A model generated the notes under the pieces. The model was not told where the DNA came from and did no database searches. It saw only the letters and a list, made by a program, of their open reading frames with translations. DNA of 64,000 nucleotides, taken from NCBI RefSeq assembly GCF_045679555.1, contig NC_092091.1, forward strand, positions 15,523,572 through 15,587,571, written 5' to 3'. This document shows, piece after piece, positions 33,719-44,659 of the stretch. Made by a program: the position numbers and the translations under genes. This stretch comes from Salvelinus alpinus (taxonomy: Eukaryota > Chordata > Actinopteri > Salmoniformes > Salmonidae). Each line of letters begins with the position of its first letter. Position 1 is the first letter of the stretch.

Positions 33719-34001
33719 AGTATATGTGGGAACTCCTTCAAGGCTGTTGGAAAAGCATTCTTCATGAGGTTGATTAAGAGTATGCCAAGAGTGTGCAAAG
33801 CTGTCATCAAGGCAAAGGGTGGCTACTTTGAAGAATCTGAAATATATTTTCATTTTTTTAACACTTTTTTGGTTACTACATGATTCCATATATGTTATTT
33901 CATAGTTTTGATGTCTTCACTATTATTCTACAATGTAGAAATATTAAAAATAAAGAAAAACCCTTGAATGAGTAGGTGTGTCCAAACTTTTGACTGGTAC
34001 A
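33719..34001 (+). mobile_element. Tc1-like transposon, right part
   Basis: Continues the element broken at 30509: GTGGGAACTCCTTCAAGGCT, then transposase C-terminal codons (RVCKAVIKAKGGYFEES), then the right terminal repeat ending GTCCAAACTTTTGACTGGTA. The terminal bases are slightly altered (CATAGG for the usual CTG-TA end). Confidence 0.85.
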
Positions 34002-35846
34002 TAGGATGTGGTGTTGTGTTGTAATCAGTGTAACATGTGTCATGCTAATGTAACCATCCTATTACTTGATGGCCCATAGTCCACCAATATGTCATGCAGA
34101 TGAGCCATTGTCTACTTGACAGACCCCACTGGATATTCATTCAGTGGTACTGATAGAAATCAATGCTATATATAGGCAGCCAATGTGCTGAATTGGTAAA
34201 AAGTAGCTAACTATTTTGGTCGATTACCAACAAAATCATTGTTGAATCACAAAGCATAACAAAAAATGCATACAGCATTTCTTATCTCTCTCGATATTGG
34301 GATCACAATCACAACTTGTGATTTCAGGTTCCCTTGAAATCAGACTGTCTCCACCAGTATCTCCCTGAGTAATACATGTTTTTGTTATGTTACTGTACCG
34401 AATTCTATAGCTAGATGCATTTTTTGGGGTGCAGTCGACCACTTAGTCAGCTAGCATTATAATCTACAAACCAAACACACTAATGTTAACAATCTGCATA
34501 TCAAGCTTCAACTAGCTATTTAACATTAGCTAGTTGAAATAAAGGCATTGGGCATCTTGTGTGGTTTGTGCTGTGCAATCAGGGATTGGGCAACTGACAT
34601 CACCGTTTTTGAAGGCCCACGGATCACCTTCCCACTTTTTATTTACTCAGTTGGGATCTCAACTTACTGTTGCAAGTTAGAATAGTATAATATACAAAGT
34701 GCAATTTTGAAATTTGGTTGTGCATGAGCAGTTTTTCTCTTGTTATGTCAGTCGCTACAACCACAAAAACATCTGCTAAATATGTGTATGTATATGACAA
34801 ATTACATTTGATTTGATTTGAATTAGCCGGTGTCAGCTAATATGTTTAAGATTGCTAAATTAGTTGCCAGCTAAACTTGTTATAATGGTTGAATTACTGG
34901 CCGGTGGGCCCCAATTGATTTTGTTAGTCAGTTTCACTCAGATATTATATTAAAAACTGCTAATATTTCTCACCACCCTATTGCAAAATGTGTAGAATTG
35001 CAGGAAATTAGCTGTCAAATAGAAAATGTTCCTCTCAGCCCCAGCGCAAAACGGTCTGAATACAGATGTTAGTTAGCTTGAACATTGAACACACTAAGGT
35101 TAGCAGCTAACGTACCTAGCAGGCCCAAAACACAATCCTATACTTACCTACCAGTGGCCATTTTGGCAACACTCTTCCACCATTCAAAATTAATTCCAAT
35201 GTTTATCCGGTTTCTGTATTGGTCATGAGCAGTCTTTTTTATTTTGCGGCCGAGTTGATTCAGATTCAAGAACAGAAAATTATGCTTGTTTCTGTTGTCC
35301 CTGCTACAAGGACAGTTTATCTGCAAACAAGTTGGTTAGCTTACTGGCTTAGTCTGCACTGTGTTTGTTTCTGGCGGCTGTAATGTTAGCTTGCAAGTGA
35401 CTTTCACTTCCTCTCTAGCTCTGGGGCAGCAGGGTCATTTGAGTAGGCGGGATTTAACGCAAAGATACTCCTTGCCCAGGCCAGCCCACGGCGGCTCTGG
35501 GCTCAAACTCCTTGTTTTTGTTCAAAGCATAGAGAATAATAGAGGCCACTAGTGGCAAAAAGGCCATTTTAGCAAGGGCAGCGCCATTGAGGGTTTCCAC
35601 TATTTTAATGTAATCAATTGGCTGGGTGCTCCAATTCCATCGAATGATCCCTCCTGGTGGCCCTGTTGGAGTCATATCCAACCAGGTCATCAGGAGAAAT
35701 CAGCCAATCATGAGAAAATTAAGTACATTAACATTTCTGTAAAAAAAAGTAACTTCAATGGGCTGACATCAGAGTTGGGATGTCCTAAGAATCATGTTTA
35801 GACTTTTCCCTGCATTTTGTGCAAAGCCTGTGTGATTCACTTGAGT
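34002..35846. other. 1.8 kb without confirmed gene
   Basis: Short minus-strand frames at 35326-35144 and 35690-35454 look protein-like (for example INFEWWKSVAKMA), but I recall similar strings as dispersed fish sequence. They have no start context or splice partners that I can support. Confidence 0.4.
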
Positions 35847-35848
35847 TA

Positions 35849-36632
35849 CAGTGCATTCGGAAAGTATTCAGACCCGTGACTTTTTCCACATTTTGTTACG
35901 TTACAGCCTTATTCTAAAAATGATTCAATTGTTTTTTTCCCTCATCAATCTACAGACAAAGCAAAAACTTTTTTGTTGTTGTGTGCAAACGTATAAAATA
36001 AAAAAAACGGAAATATCACATTTACATAAGTATTCAGACCCTTTACTCAGTACTTTAAACAAGCGCCTTTGGCAGCGATTACATCCTCGAGTCTTCTTGG
36101 GTATGACGCTAAAAGCTTGGCACACCTGTATTTGGTGAGTTTCTCCCATTCTTCTCTGCAGATCCTCTCAAGCTCTGTCAGGTTGGATGGGGAGTATCAC
36201 TGCACAGCTATTTTCAGGTCTCTCCATTGATCTGTCTTGGCTGTCTTGGCAGTGTGCTTAGGGTCGTTGTCCTGTTGGAAGGTGAACCTTCGCCCCTGTC
36301 TGAGGTCCTGAGTGCTCTGGAGCAGGTTTTTGGTCTGACATGCACTGCCAACTGTGGGACCTTATATAGACAGGTGTGTGCCTTTCCAAATCATGTCCAA
36401 TCAATTGAATTTACGACATCTACTCCAATCAAGTTGTAGAAACATCTCAAGGATGATCAATGGAAACAGGATGCACCTGAGCTCAATTATAAATCTCATA
36501 GCAAAGGGTCTGAATACTTATGTAAATAAGGTATTTCTGGTTTTTATTTTCAATACATTTGCAAAAATTCTGAAAACCTGTTTTGGCTTTGTCATTATGG
36601 TGTATTGTGTGTAGATTGATGAGGGAAAAAGA
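35849..36632 (-). mobile_element. Tc1-like element, internally deleted and right-truncated
   Basis: The left end CAGTGCATTCGGAAAGTATT is preceded by TA. The inner words CTCATCAATCTACA (35941) and TGTAGATTGATGAGGGAAAA (36610) are the inverted repeat pair. Antisense transposase pieces are seen at 36060-36330, then a jump near 36335 to the right flank of the transposase. The outer 80 bp of the right terminal repeat are missing, replaced by an 11-bp tandem repeat. Confidence 0.85.
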
Positions 36633-36706
36633 GGGTTAGGCACCGGTTAGGCACCGGTTAGGCACCGGTTAGGCACCGGTTAGGCACCGGTTAGGCACCG
36701 GTTAAG
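36633..36706. repeat. 11-bp tandem repeat, six units
   Basis: Six perfect copies of GGCACCGGTTA directly abut the truncated Tc1 end. Confidence 0.95.
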
Positions 36707-36834
36707 TTGATTAACAAGGAGGAACATATCTTCTGAAAGGGTCATCTCCACTTCTTTATTGTCATCCTAAAAATGATGTCGTCACGAGTTTGATGTCTAA
36801 TTTAAACATCTCCATTTATCTGAATTAAAATTTT

Positions 36835-37255
36835 AATCAAATCATATCAAATTGTATTTGTCACATGCGCCGAATACCACAGGTTTAGACCTTACAGTGA
36901 AATGCTTACTTACGAGCCCCTAATGAACAATGCAGTTTTTTTTTTAATTAAAGAGCAGCAGTAAAATAACAATAGCGAGACTATATACAGGGGCATACCG
37001 ATACAGAGTCAATGTGCGGGGGCACTGATTAGTTGAGGTAGTATCTACATGTAGGTAGAGTTAATAAAGTGACTATGCATAGATGACAACAGAGAGCAGC
37101 AGTGGTGTAAAGAAAAGTCTGGATAGCCATTTGACTAGATGTTCACCAGTATTATCGCTCGGGGGTAAAAGCTGTTTAGAAGCCTCTTGGACATAGACTA
37201 GGCGCTCTGATATCGCTTGCCGTGCAGTAGCTGAGAGAACAGTCTATGACTAGGG
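36835..37255 (-). mobile_element. LINE 3' end (RSg-1-like), antisense
   Basis: On the minus strand it ends in the CAAATACAATTTGATATGAT tail. It includes AAGGTCTAAACCTGTGGTAT and, at its 5' side, AGTCATAGACTGTTCTCTC, the end of the coding part. It meets an opposite-facing copy at 37256. Confidence 0.85.
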
Positions 37256-37974
37256 TGGTCTATAGGGATGAGGTCAGAGACCTGGCCGTGTGGTGCCAGG
37301 ACAACAACCTCTCCCTCAACGTGATCAAGACAAAGGAGATGATTGTGAACTACAGGAAAAGGAGGACCGAGCATGCCCCCATTCTCATCGACGGGGCTGC
37401 AGTGGAGCAGGTTGAGAGCACCAAGTTCCTTGGTGTCTACATCACCAACAAACTAACATGGCCCGAGCACACCAAGACAGTCGTGAAGAGGGCTTGACAT
37501 AACCTATTCCCCCTCAGGAGACTGAAAAGATTTGGCATGGGTCCTCAGATCCTCAAAAGGTTCTACAGCTACACCATCGAGAGCATCCTGACTGGTTGCA
37601 TCACTGCCTGGTATGGCAACTGCTCTGCCTCCGACCGTAAGGCACTACAGAGGGTAGTGCAAATGGCCCAGTACCTCACATGGGCCCTGCTTCCTGCCAT
37701 CCAGGACCTCTATACCAGGCGGTGTCAGAGGAAGGCTGTAAAAATTGTCCAGACACCCAAGTCATAGACTTTTCTCTCTGCTACCGCATGGCAAGTGGTA
37801 CCAATGCACCAAGTCTGGAACCAACAGGACCCTGAACAGCTTCTACCCCCAAGCCATAAGACTGCTAAATATTTAGTTTAATATTTAACCAAATAGCTGA
37901 ATCTGAATTTACACATAAGCTGCTGCTACTGTTTATTATCCATCACTTTATTCCTAGTTATATGCACATACAGT
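37256..37974 (+). pseudogene. LINE RT C-terminal region, sense copy
   Basis: The frame reads DLAVWCQDNNLSLNVIKTKE, FLGVYITNKLTWPEHTKT, then a TGA (37495-37497), then in the same frame RRLKRFGMGPQILKRFYSYT, CITAWYGNCSASDRKALQRV and QDLYTRRCQRKAVKI. It continues into 3'UTR (CTACCCCCAAGCCATAAGAC). Its 3' end is interrupted by a MITE and resumes at 38181. Confidence 0.88.
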
Positions 37975-38180
37975 ATCAACATTCAGAAAAAAAGGTTCCA
38001 AAAGGTTTATTGGCTGTCCCCATAGGAGAACCCTTTTTGGTTCCAGGTAGAACCCTTTTGGAAAGGGTTCTATATGAAACCGAAAAGGGTTTCCACCTGG
38101 AACCAAAAATAGATATTCAAAGGGTTATTCTGTGGGGAGAAACCTTTTAGGATCTAGATAGCATATTTTTTTCTAAGAGT
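37975..38180. mobile_element. MITE inserted in LINE 3'UTR
   Basis: Contains AAAAGGTTCCAAAAGGTTTA and repeated AACCCTTTT and AAAGGGTT words, like the element at 18396-18570, and ends CTAAGAGTGTA. The LINE resumes directly after it. Confidence 0.6.
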
Positions 38181-38312
38181 GTACCTCAATTACCTCATAC
38201 CCCTGCACATCAACTCGGTACTGGTACCCTGTGTATATAGCCAAGTTATCTTTATTCACTTTATTATTGCTTGTTTTACTTTTGATTTGATTTGATTTAA
38301 TTTGATTTGTGG
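38181..38312 (+). mobile_element. LINE 3' tail, continuation of 37256-37974
   Basis: TACCTCAATTACCTCATACC, then CTGTGTATATAGCCAAGTTA and a GATTT-repeat tail. Confidence 0.75.
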
Positions 38313-38334
38313 CGAAGTGAAGTGACAGGATGAC

Positions 38335-38420
38335 CATTATGTCCCCTAGCAGGCTGTTGTCCCTGGGCCAGGGTGACCAGTATGTCCCCTAGCAGGCTGT
38401 TGTCCCTGGTCCAGGGTGAC
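38335..38420. repeat. 43-bp direct duplication
   Basis: GTGACCAGTATGTCCCCTAG and GCAGGCTGTTGTCCCTGG recur twice in tandem after the last hyaluronidase exon remnant, with a third partial copy. Confidence 0.8.
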
Positions 38421-38909
38421 CAGTATGTCCCATTGCAAGGGTGGCATCTGGGGCATCTCACAGTAGACCCCCGTCCAGCCCTGGTAGCACTGGCAGGTGA
38501 ACTTGTGCTTCATGGCCAGGATGTTGTGGTTGTTAAGATGGCCGCACACGTGGAAGCTGCGGGCCCGGGTTTCTGCTAATGTCGAAGAAGCGGGGTCAGA
38601 GTTAGGCCCCCGAGTCGAGGCTCTTCCTCACACACTTGCCATTCTTCTTGTACAGGTCTTCACTGCACAGCTTGGCTGCTGAAGTGACTTTGATGACATA
38701 GTAGCCTAAAGGGCAGTAATGTACTTCTTCACGGCCAGGCAGTTCTCTGGAGGTACACGTAGACAGACACAAACACATAATGATTCACAGCATAAGTATA
38801 GGTGTCACTGTAAGTATAGCTAAAAATAGGTCTGCAGTTAAATGGAAATAGTAGTTATGTTGAATGAACCTTCCTTCTGTCACCCACAGTATGTTCATTA
38901 CTTCATGTA

Positions 38910-39550
38910 CAGATCTAGGATCTTAATTTGATCCAGTTTGCTACAGCAGAAAAATAATCCTGCATCTACAAGAAATGTGGATTGTTATGTGGATTATAAT
39001 TCATTTACATTTTTGTAGGGGTTGATATATTTTTAGTTAGGGCAAATCAAGTCTGACATTTAAAGTGGACATTACAAACTTTAGAAGCTTTTTTAAACCT
39101 TGAATACACTACAAGTTTGGATTTCCTGCTGTGCAGGGAAATTCTCAGCAACAAAAAAGTAATCAAATTAAGATCCTACATGTCACGGCCGTTGAAAGGA
39201 GAGGACCAAGGTGCAGCGTGGTAAGCGTACATTTTCTTTATTTAATCAAAAATGACGCCGAACAAAACAATAAACACTACAAAACAAACCGTGAAGTTCT
39301 GAGGCTAAGTGCCCTAAACAAAGTCAACTTCCCACAAAGACAGGTGGGAAAAAAGGCTACCTAAGTATGGTTCCCAATCAGAGACAACGATAGACAGCTG
39401 TCCCTGATTGAGAACCATACCCGGCCAAAACATAGAAATAGAAAATCATAGAAAAACAAAACATAGAATGCCCACCCCAAATCACACCCTGACCAAACCA
39501 AAAAGAGACATAAAAAGGATCTCTAAGGTCAGGGCGTGACACTACATCTG
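38910..39550. mobile_element. MITE split by a solo LTR
   Basis: The left end CAGATCTAGGATCTTAATTT and right end AAATTAAGATCCTACATCTG are inverted repeats, flanked by TA on both sides. The solo LTR at 39181-39541 interrupts the right terminal repeat. Without it the MITE is about 280 bp. Confidence 0.88.
39181..39541 (-). mobile_element. Solo LTR (361 bp) with 5-bp target duplication
   Basis: The ends are TGTCACGGCC and GGGCGTGACA. The flanks are CTACA at 39176-39180 and 39542-39546. It contains the AATCAGAGACAACGATAGAC word of this LTR family; orientation is inferred from the TGTCACGCCCTGACC end on the minus strand. Confidence 0.88.
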
Positions 39551-39733
39551 TACTAACTATCCTTTGATGATCTTTTCTTCTCTAATTTATTGCCTCTTAA
39601 AACTGTAATAGAGGGAATCCAGGCTTAATTATGAAATGTACCATCTGATACACAGAATGAGTTCGGTAAAAACATATCATCATTTGAATACGAAATAGTG
39701 GAAAAATTCCTCCTTTAAGTCCTTCACCCTGTA

Positions 39734-39982
39734 CAGGTGTGGGATCTTAATTTGATCACTCTTATGTTTCTGAGAATTTTCCTGCACCGCAGATGAGCTT
39801 CATGATTTACATAAATTCACTAATAACTTGCACTAACACACGGTTGTATTAACAGTATTGCACTTTTTATGTAGCCTAATTTTGGCTAGCTAATAGCATA
39901 ACCACCGACTAAATGTTCAAATCCTGTTGCTGCAGGATAATTTTTCTGCCACAATACTGGTCAAATTAAGATTCAACATCTG
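39734..39982. mobile_element. MITE, same family as 38910-39550
   Basis: CAGGTGTGGGATCTTAATTT at the left and AATTAAGATTCAACATCTG at the right, flanked by TA. Confidence 0.85.
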
Positions 39983-40535
39983 TATATAATGCAAATTAAT
40001 CCACATCCACACTTCATGTATTACTGATGCGCCTCTTGTAAACAGAATGCAAAATGACCCACAAAATCCTTTTCCAAAAGAACACCACAGCACTGTCTGT
40101 CTGATATAAATCAGGCCATTTCCAAGGCTCCTAATCTCATAAACCACAGTGACTGTGCTGAAACATACTATTTTAGGAGACACTGAGAACTGGCTAGGAA
40201 GGGAATCCCACGTTGAAAGTGCTTGATGTCATGTCCTGTCATGGAACCCTGTAGACACTAGCAGCTCTTGCTTACTGCAGGCAACAAGACATTATTATGT
40301 AATTGTAATGATATTTTATATACTTTAACGTTGAAGCATGGGTCACATGTTTCATGACTCTCCATTTTATGGTTTCTCCCTGGAGTACAGAAAGAGGCAC
40401 ACTTTTTTCTTAACCAGCACTTTCACATCTGGGTTTGATGATTAGTTGAAATCACGTGTTGCCAGAAAGTAACAAAACTGTGCCCTGCTGTGGATCCAAG
40501 CTATTCAGGATTAAGAAACCCTACTCTATGGAACA
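39983..40535. other. No gene seen (intron of the HYAL pseudogene)
   Basis: Between the last two pseudogene exons. Nothing else recognised. Confidence 0.5.
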
Positions 40536-40926
40536 TTTTGAGTTCGAGCATCTTCGGAGGAGCCCCAAATACCATTCCCGACGCCCCAAGAGCTGCGCTC
40601 TCTCCAATAGTGTGGACCAGGTCACTCTAGGAGAAATATAAGAGAAGATGTAACACTCCAAACACAGTCTTCCCCTCAAGTCAGAGTATGTTGAGGTCAA
40701 TGCTTGCTCCCACTCCAGTGTCCAGTATTGGTTCATATTTCATTGTTATGTTTTACCTCTTGACCCCTGAATGTCAGAATAGACATCATGGCCCAGTCTA
40801 GAACCAGCCCCTAGCAGCTACTCTCAATAGGCACTTTTATACACCTTAAAGGTTTAGATAGGTAAGCAATATCCCACCCAGGCAATCAGAGGGCAAGGTG
40901 AAATGTTATATTGCTTATAATTAACT

Positions 40927-41297
40927 TGTAACGGCTGTCGTCGGTGGAAGAAGGTGAGGACCAAGGTGCAGCGTGGTAAGTGTTCATGATGTTTAATAAT
41001 CATCAAAACAGAACACTGAATAACAAAATAACAAAGAAATAACCAAAACAGTTCTGTCTGGTGCAGACACACAAAGACTGAAAATAACCACCCACAAAAC
41101 ACAATAGAAAACAGGGTACCTAAATATGGTTCTCAATCAGGGACAACGATTGACAGCTGCCTCTGATTGAGAACCATATCAGGCCAAACACAGAAATAGA
41201 AAATCATAGAAAAACTAACATAGACAACCCACCCAACTCACACCCTGACCACACTAAAACAAAGAAATAACAAAAGAACTAGGGTCAGAACGTGACA
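40927..41297 (-). mobile_element. Solo LTR (371 bp) with 5-bp target duplication
   Basis: The ends are TGTAACGGCTGTC and CAGAACGTGACA. The flanks are TAACT at 40922-40926 and 41298-41302. It is related to the LTR at 39181 (shared CAAGGTGCAGCGTGGTAAG). Confidence 0.88.
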
Positions 41298-42085
41298 TAA
41301 CTATCCAGTACTTTCAGATTTACTTAAGTGCCTAGGGTTAGGCACAATTTTTTTTTCCTGGACAACACCCAGGTGTTGTAAATCAATTAAAGGTCATCTG
41401 AGGTCTCGTAGCTGAGACTGTGCATTCCATTCATAGCCCTGTGACAGTTCTAGAAGCTTCAGTTGATTAATAGCTTTTTATCCACCACACTGACTAGGGG
41501 GCAAAACATGGGGCGAGACGAGACAAGTTGCTTGACAGAAAAATGCAGAGGTTAGGTAGTTTATCACAATGACTGACAGACAATAAAACACTTGCCGCAA
41601 TGAGAAAAATAGCTAACTTAAGAAAATGTGTTGGAATATTTATCCTTGTCCTAACATCTATTTTTGCTCTTGAACCAACAGCAACGGAAGTTACCAGTTT
41701 CCCAATATCACCAGTGTTTAGTAATCCTTCTCACCTCTGAGAGGATCGTGAAGGTGGAAGCGTAGAAGAGTCTGTAGTAGACAAACACGGGCAGAGTGAA
41801 GTCAGTGTGTGTGATGGACGCAATCCTCATGGCCTCTGACTGGGTAGTGAACGAACTTGACGGTGTTGGCCGTGGACTTGAGTTCGTAGTAGGTACACGG
41901 AAGGGTAGAGGGCTGTGCTCTCACTTCAAAGCCACACCAGGTGGTCATTATGGACGTGCTCCACGTTAGACATTCACTCATGCAGCGATGCAGGTGTGTC
42001 TTGACACCTTAGTTTTTGAGGTCAGGGAACAGTTTGAAGCCCCAGAGGCCGTCAGGTCGTCAACTTTCGTCTAACAGTAGAGTGT

Positions 42086-42215
42086 TGTTCATCAAATCAA
42101 ATCAAATGTTATTAGTCACATACACATGGTTAGCAGATGTTATTGCAAGTGTAGTGAAATGCTTGTGCTTCTAGTTCCGACAGTAATACACACAAATCTA
42201 AGTAAAGGAATGGAA
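42086..42215 (-). mobile_element. LINE 3' end inserted in pseudogene exon
   Basis: AAATCAAATCAAATGTTATT tail, then TAGCAGATGTTATTGCAAGT and TAATACACACAAATCTAAGT. The hyaluronidase coding remnant continues on both sides. Confidence 0.85.
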
Positions 42216-42653
42216 TGAAGGCCTGCCCAGCCTCCTTTGACCTCCTTCTCCACCTTGATCTCAGGCCTGCCTAGATGGAGCTTTCGGATCTGCTCCTTGG
42301 AGCCCCAGTTGCTCACCCAGTTACGCACCCACTGTGCCTCCAGTTCTCCCAGTCAATGACACCCAGGCCTCCTTGTGGAGGATGAGCTTGTCGCTGTCAG
42401 CACTGGCCTTGCTCAGGTGCTTGGACAGGCTCTGGTTCTGGGGCAGCATTGATGGGGTCCCCAGAGCTGGCGTAGTAAGGGTAATAGCCCAGGTGGCTGT
42501 GGTAGAAGATGGTGACATTAGGTCCACTAAGGGTCTCGTTGAGGTTTGCCACGATGTCGATGACACTGAGGTCCAGGTCCACCTTGAAGTGAAGGCGGCA
42601 GGACTCCGTGGGGGCGTTCCACACACTATGAAGGGCCGGGGGGCGTTCCACAC

Positions 42654-43010
42654 ACTATGAAGTGCCGGTGAGGGATCAGAGGAGCATGTTTCATCTGCTC
42701 ACCACCGGCTCTTTCCCTGACCCCAACCCACAACCAGCTGACAGCAGCCAATCAGCGGCATCGCGCACATGGATCAATAGGTCATCCTATCCCACATCAA
42801 AAGGGAAAGGACAGGAGAGAAATCACCACATCTTTTTGCGGGAAAAAGTAAACACATCTTGGGCTTAAGTGGGGTTGGTGAAAGGACATGTGAGTGAGGG
42901 TCACTGAGCTGCACTGCTCAAGATTCCATACACTGTTCTTCTCAGAGAAAGGTGCCATTTCACTTGTCATGCTCTGTGAAGTCTGCCGGGCTTGGTTTGT
43001 CATGTACATG
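42654..43010. other. No gene seen
   Basis: Upstream flank of the pseudogene's main exon. The exon's 5' end and signal peptide are not recognisable. Confidence 0.45.
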
Positions 43011-43012
43011 TA

Positions 43013-44619
43013 CAGTGGGGAGAACAAGTATTTGATACACTGCCGATTTTGCAGGTTTTCCTACTTACAAAGCATGTAGAGGTCTGTAATTTTTATCACA
43101 GGTACACTTCAACTGTGAGAGACGGAATCTAAAACAAAAATCCAGAAAATCACATTGTATGACTTTTAAGTAATTAATTTGCATTTTATTGCATGACATA
43201 AGTATTTGATACATCAGAAAAGCAGAACTGAATATTTGGTACAGAAACCTTAGTTTGCAATTACAGAGATCATACGTTTCCTGTAGTTCTTGACCAGGTT
43301 TGCACACACTGCAGCAGGGATTTTGGCCCACTCCTCCATACAGACCTTCTCCAGATCCTTCAGGTTTCGGGGCTGTCGCTGGGCAATACGGACTTTCAGC
43401 TCCCTCCAAAGATTTTCTATTGGGTTCAGGTCTGGAGACTGGCTAGGCCACTCCAGGACCTCGAGATGCTTCTTACGGAGCCACTCCTTAGTTGCCCTGG
43501 CTGTGTGTTTCGGGTCGTTGTCATGCTGGAAGACCCAGCCACGACCTATCTTCAATGCTCTTACTGAGGGAAGGAGGTTGTTGGCCAAGATCTCGCGATG
43601 CATGGCCCCATCCATCCTCCCCTCAATACGGTGCAGTCATCCTGTCCCCTTTGCAGAAAAGCATCCCCAAAGAATGATGTTTCCACCTCCAAGCTTCACG
43701 GTTAGGATGGTGTTCTTGGGGTTGTACTAATCCTTCTTCTTCCTCCAAACACGGCGAGTGGAGTTTAGACCAAAAAGCTCTATTTTTGTCTCATCAGACC
43801 ACATGACCTTCTCCAATTCCTCCTCTGGATCATCCAGATGGTCATTGGCAAACTTCAGACGGGCCTGGACATGCACTGGCTTGAGCAGGGGGACCTTGCG
43901 TGCGCTGCAGGATTTTAATCCATGACGGCGTAGTGTGTTACTAATGGTTTTCTTTGAGACTGTGGTCCCAGCCCTCTTCAGGTCATTAACCAGGTCCTGC
44001 CGTGTAGTTCTGGGCTGATCCCTCACCTTCCTCATGATCATTGATGCCCCACGAGGTGAGATCTTGCATGGAGCCCCAGACCGAGGGTGATTGACCGTCA
44101 TCTTGAACTTCTTCCATTTTCTAATAATTGCGCCAACAGTTGTTGCCTTCTCACCAAGCTGCTTACCTATTGTCCTGTAGCCCATCCCAGCCTTGTGCAG
44201 GTCTACAATTTTATCCCTGATGTCCTTACACAGCTCTCTGGTCTTGGCCATTGTGGAGAGGTTGGAGTCTGTTTGATTGAGTGGGTGGACAGGTGTCTTT
44301 TATACAGGTAACGAGTTCAAACAGGTGCAGTTAATACAGGTAATGAGTGGAGAACAGGAGGGCTTCTTAAAGAAAAACTAACAGGTCTGTGAGAGCCGGA
44401 ATTCTTACTGGTTGGTAGGTGATCAAATACTTATGTCATGCAATAAAATGCGAATTAATTACTTAAAAATCATACAATGTGATTTTCTGGATTTTTGTTT
44501 TAAATTCCGTCTCTCACAGTTGAAGTGTACCTATGATAAAAATTACAGACCTCTACATGCTTTGTAAGTAGGAAAACCTGCAAAATCGGCAGTGTATCAA
44601 ATACTTGTTCTCCCCACTG
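43013..44619 (-). mobile_element. Tc1-like transposon, nearly intact
   Basis: The ends are CAGTGGGGAGAACAAGTATT and its complement, flanked by TA (43011-43012, 44620-44621). The terminal repeats are about 205 bp with roughly four differences by eye, so the copy is fairly young. It contains one full-length transposase frame with two internal stops. Confidence 0.95.
43250..44251 (-). pseudogene. Tc1-family transposase with two premature stops
   Basis: From the ATG at 44251 one frame of 333 codons runs to 43250 with no frameshift. It begins [20 protein letters not shown] (first HTH with [10 protein letters not shown]), then a second HTH ([18 protein letters not shown]). Next come the catalytic Asp in [11 protein letters not shown], the second in [11 protein letters not shown] and the Glu in [14 protein letters not shown]. 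Only a TAG at 43729-43727 and a TGA at 43639-43637 break it. Length and motifs are normal for Tc1 transposases (about 340 residues), which bind the terminal repeats and cut and paste at TA. Confidence 0.93.
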
Positions 44620-44659
44620 TATGCCTACATTTCCCTAACAAAGACGTATTGAGTTGACC

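Larger units (their letters stand above)
38346..42653 (-). pseudogene. Decayed hyaluronidase gene, SPAM1/HYAL6-like
   Basis: Three exon remnants on the minus strand keep the HYAL gene layout. The main exon (about 42653..41735) shows VDLDLSVIDIVANLNETL, GPNVTIFYHSHLGYYPYY, then after a frameshift QNQSLSKHLSKASADSDKLI. In other frames follow the catalytic-type VIDWENWR (the Asp-x-Glu pair) and RNWVSNWGSKEQIRK. A LINE 3' end sits inside it at 42086-42215. The exon still ends at a GTGAGA donor. The 90-bp exon (40626..about 40536) reads [19 protein letters not shown] and has lost one base before TTTGGGG. The last exon (38746..about 38350) reads ENCLAVKKYITAL, a TAG stop, then in another frame VTSAAKLCSEDLYKKNGKC, and near its end the EGF-like HKFTCQCYQGWTGVYCEMP. 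Introns are present, so it is an unprocessed duplicate. Frameshifts, stops and the insertion rule out function. The subtype is inferred from a few motifs. Confidence 0.85.

Noticed and set aside
35144..35690. Protein-like minus-strand frames (INFEWWKSVAKMA, GGIIRWNWSTQPIDYIK)
   Set aside because: They resemble strings I recall from dispersed fish repeats. No exon boundaries could be supported.
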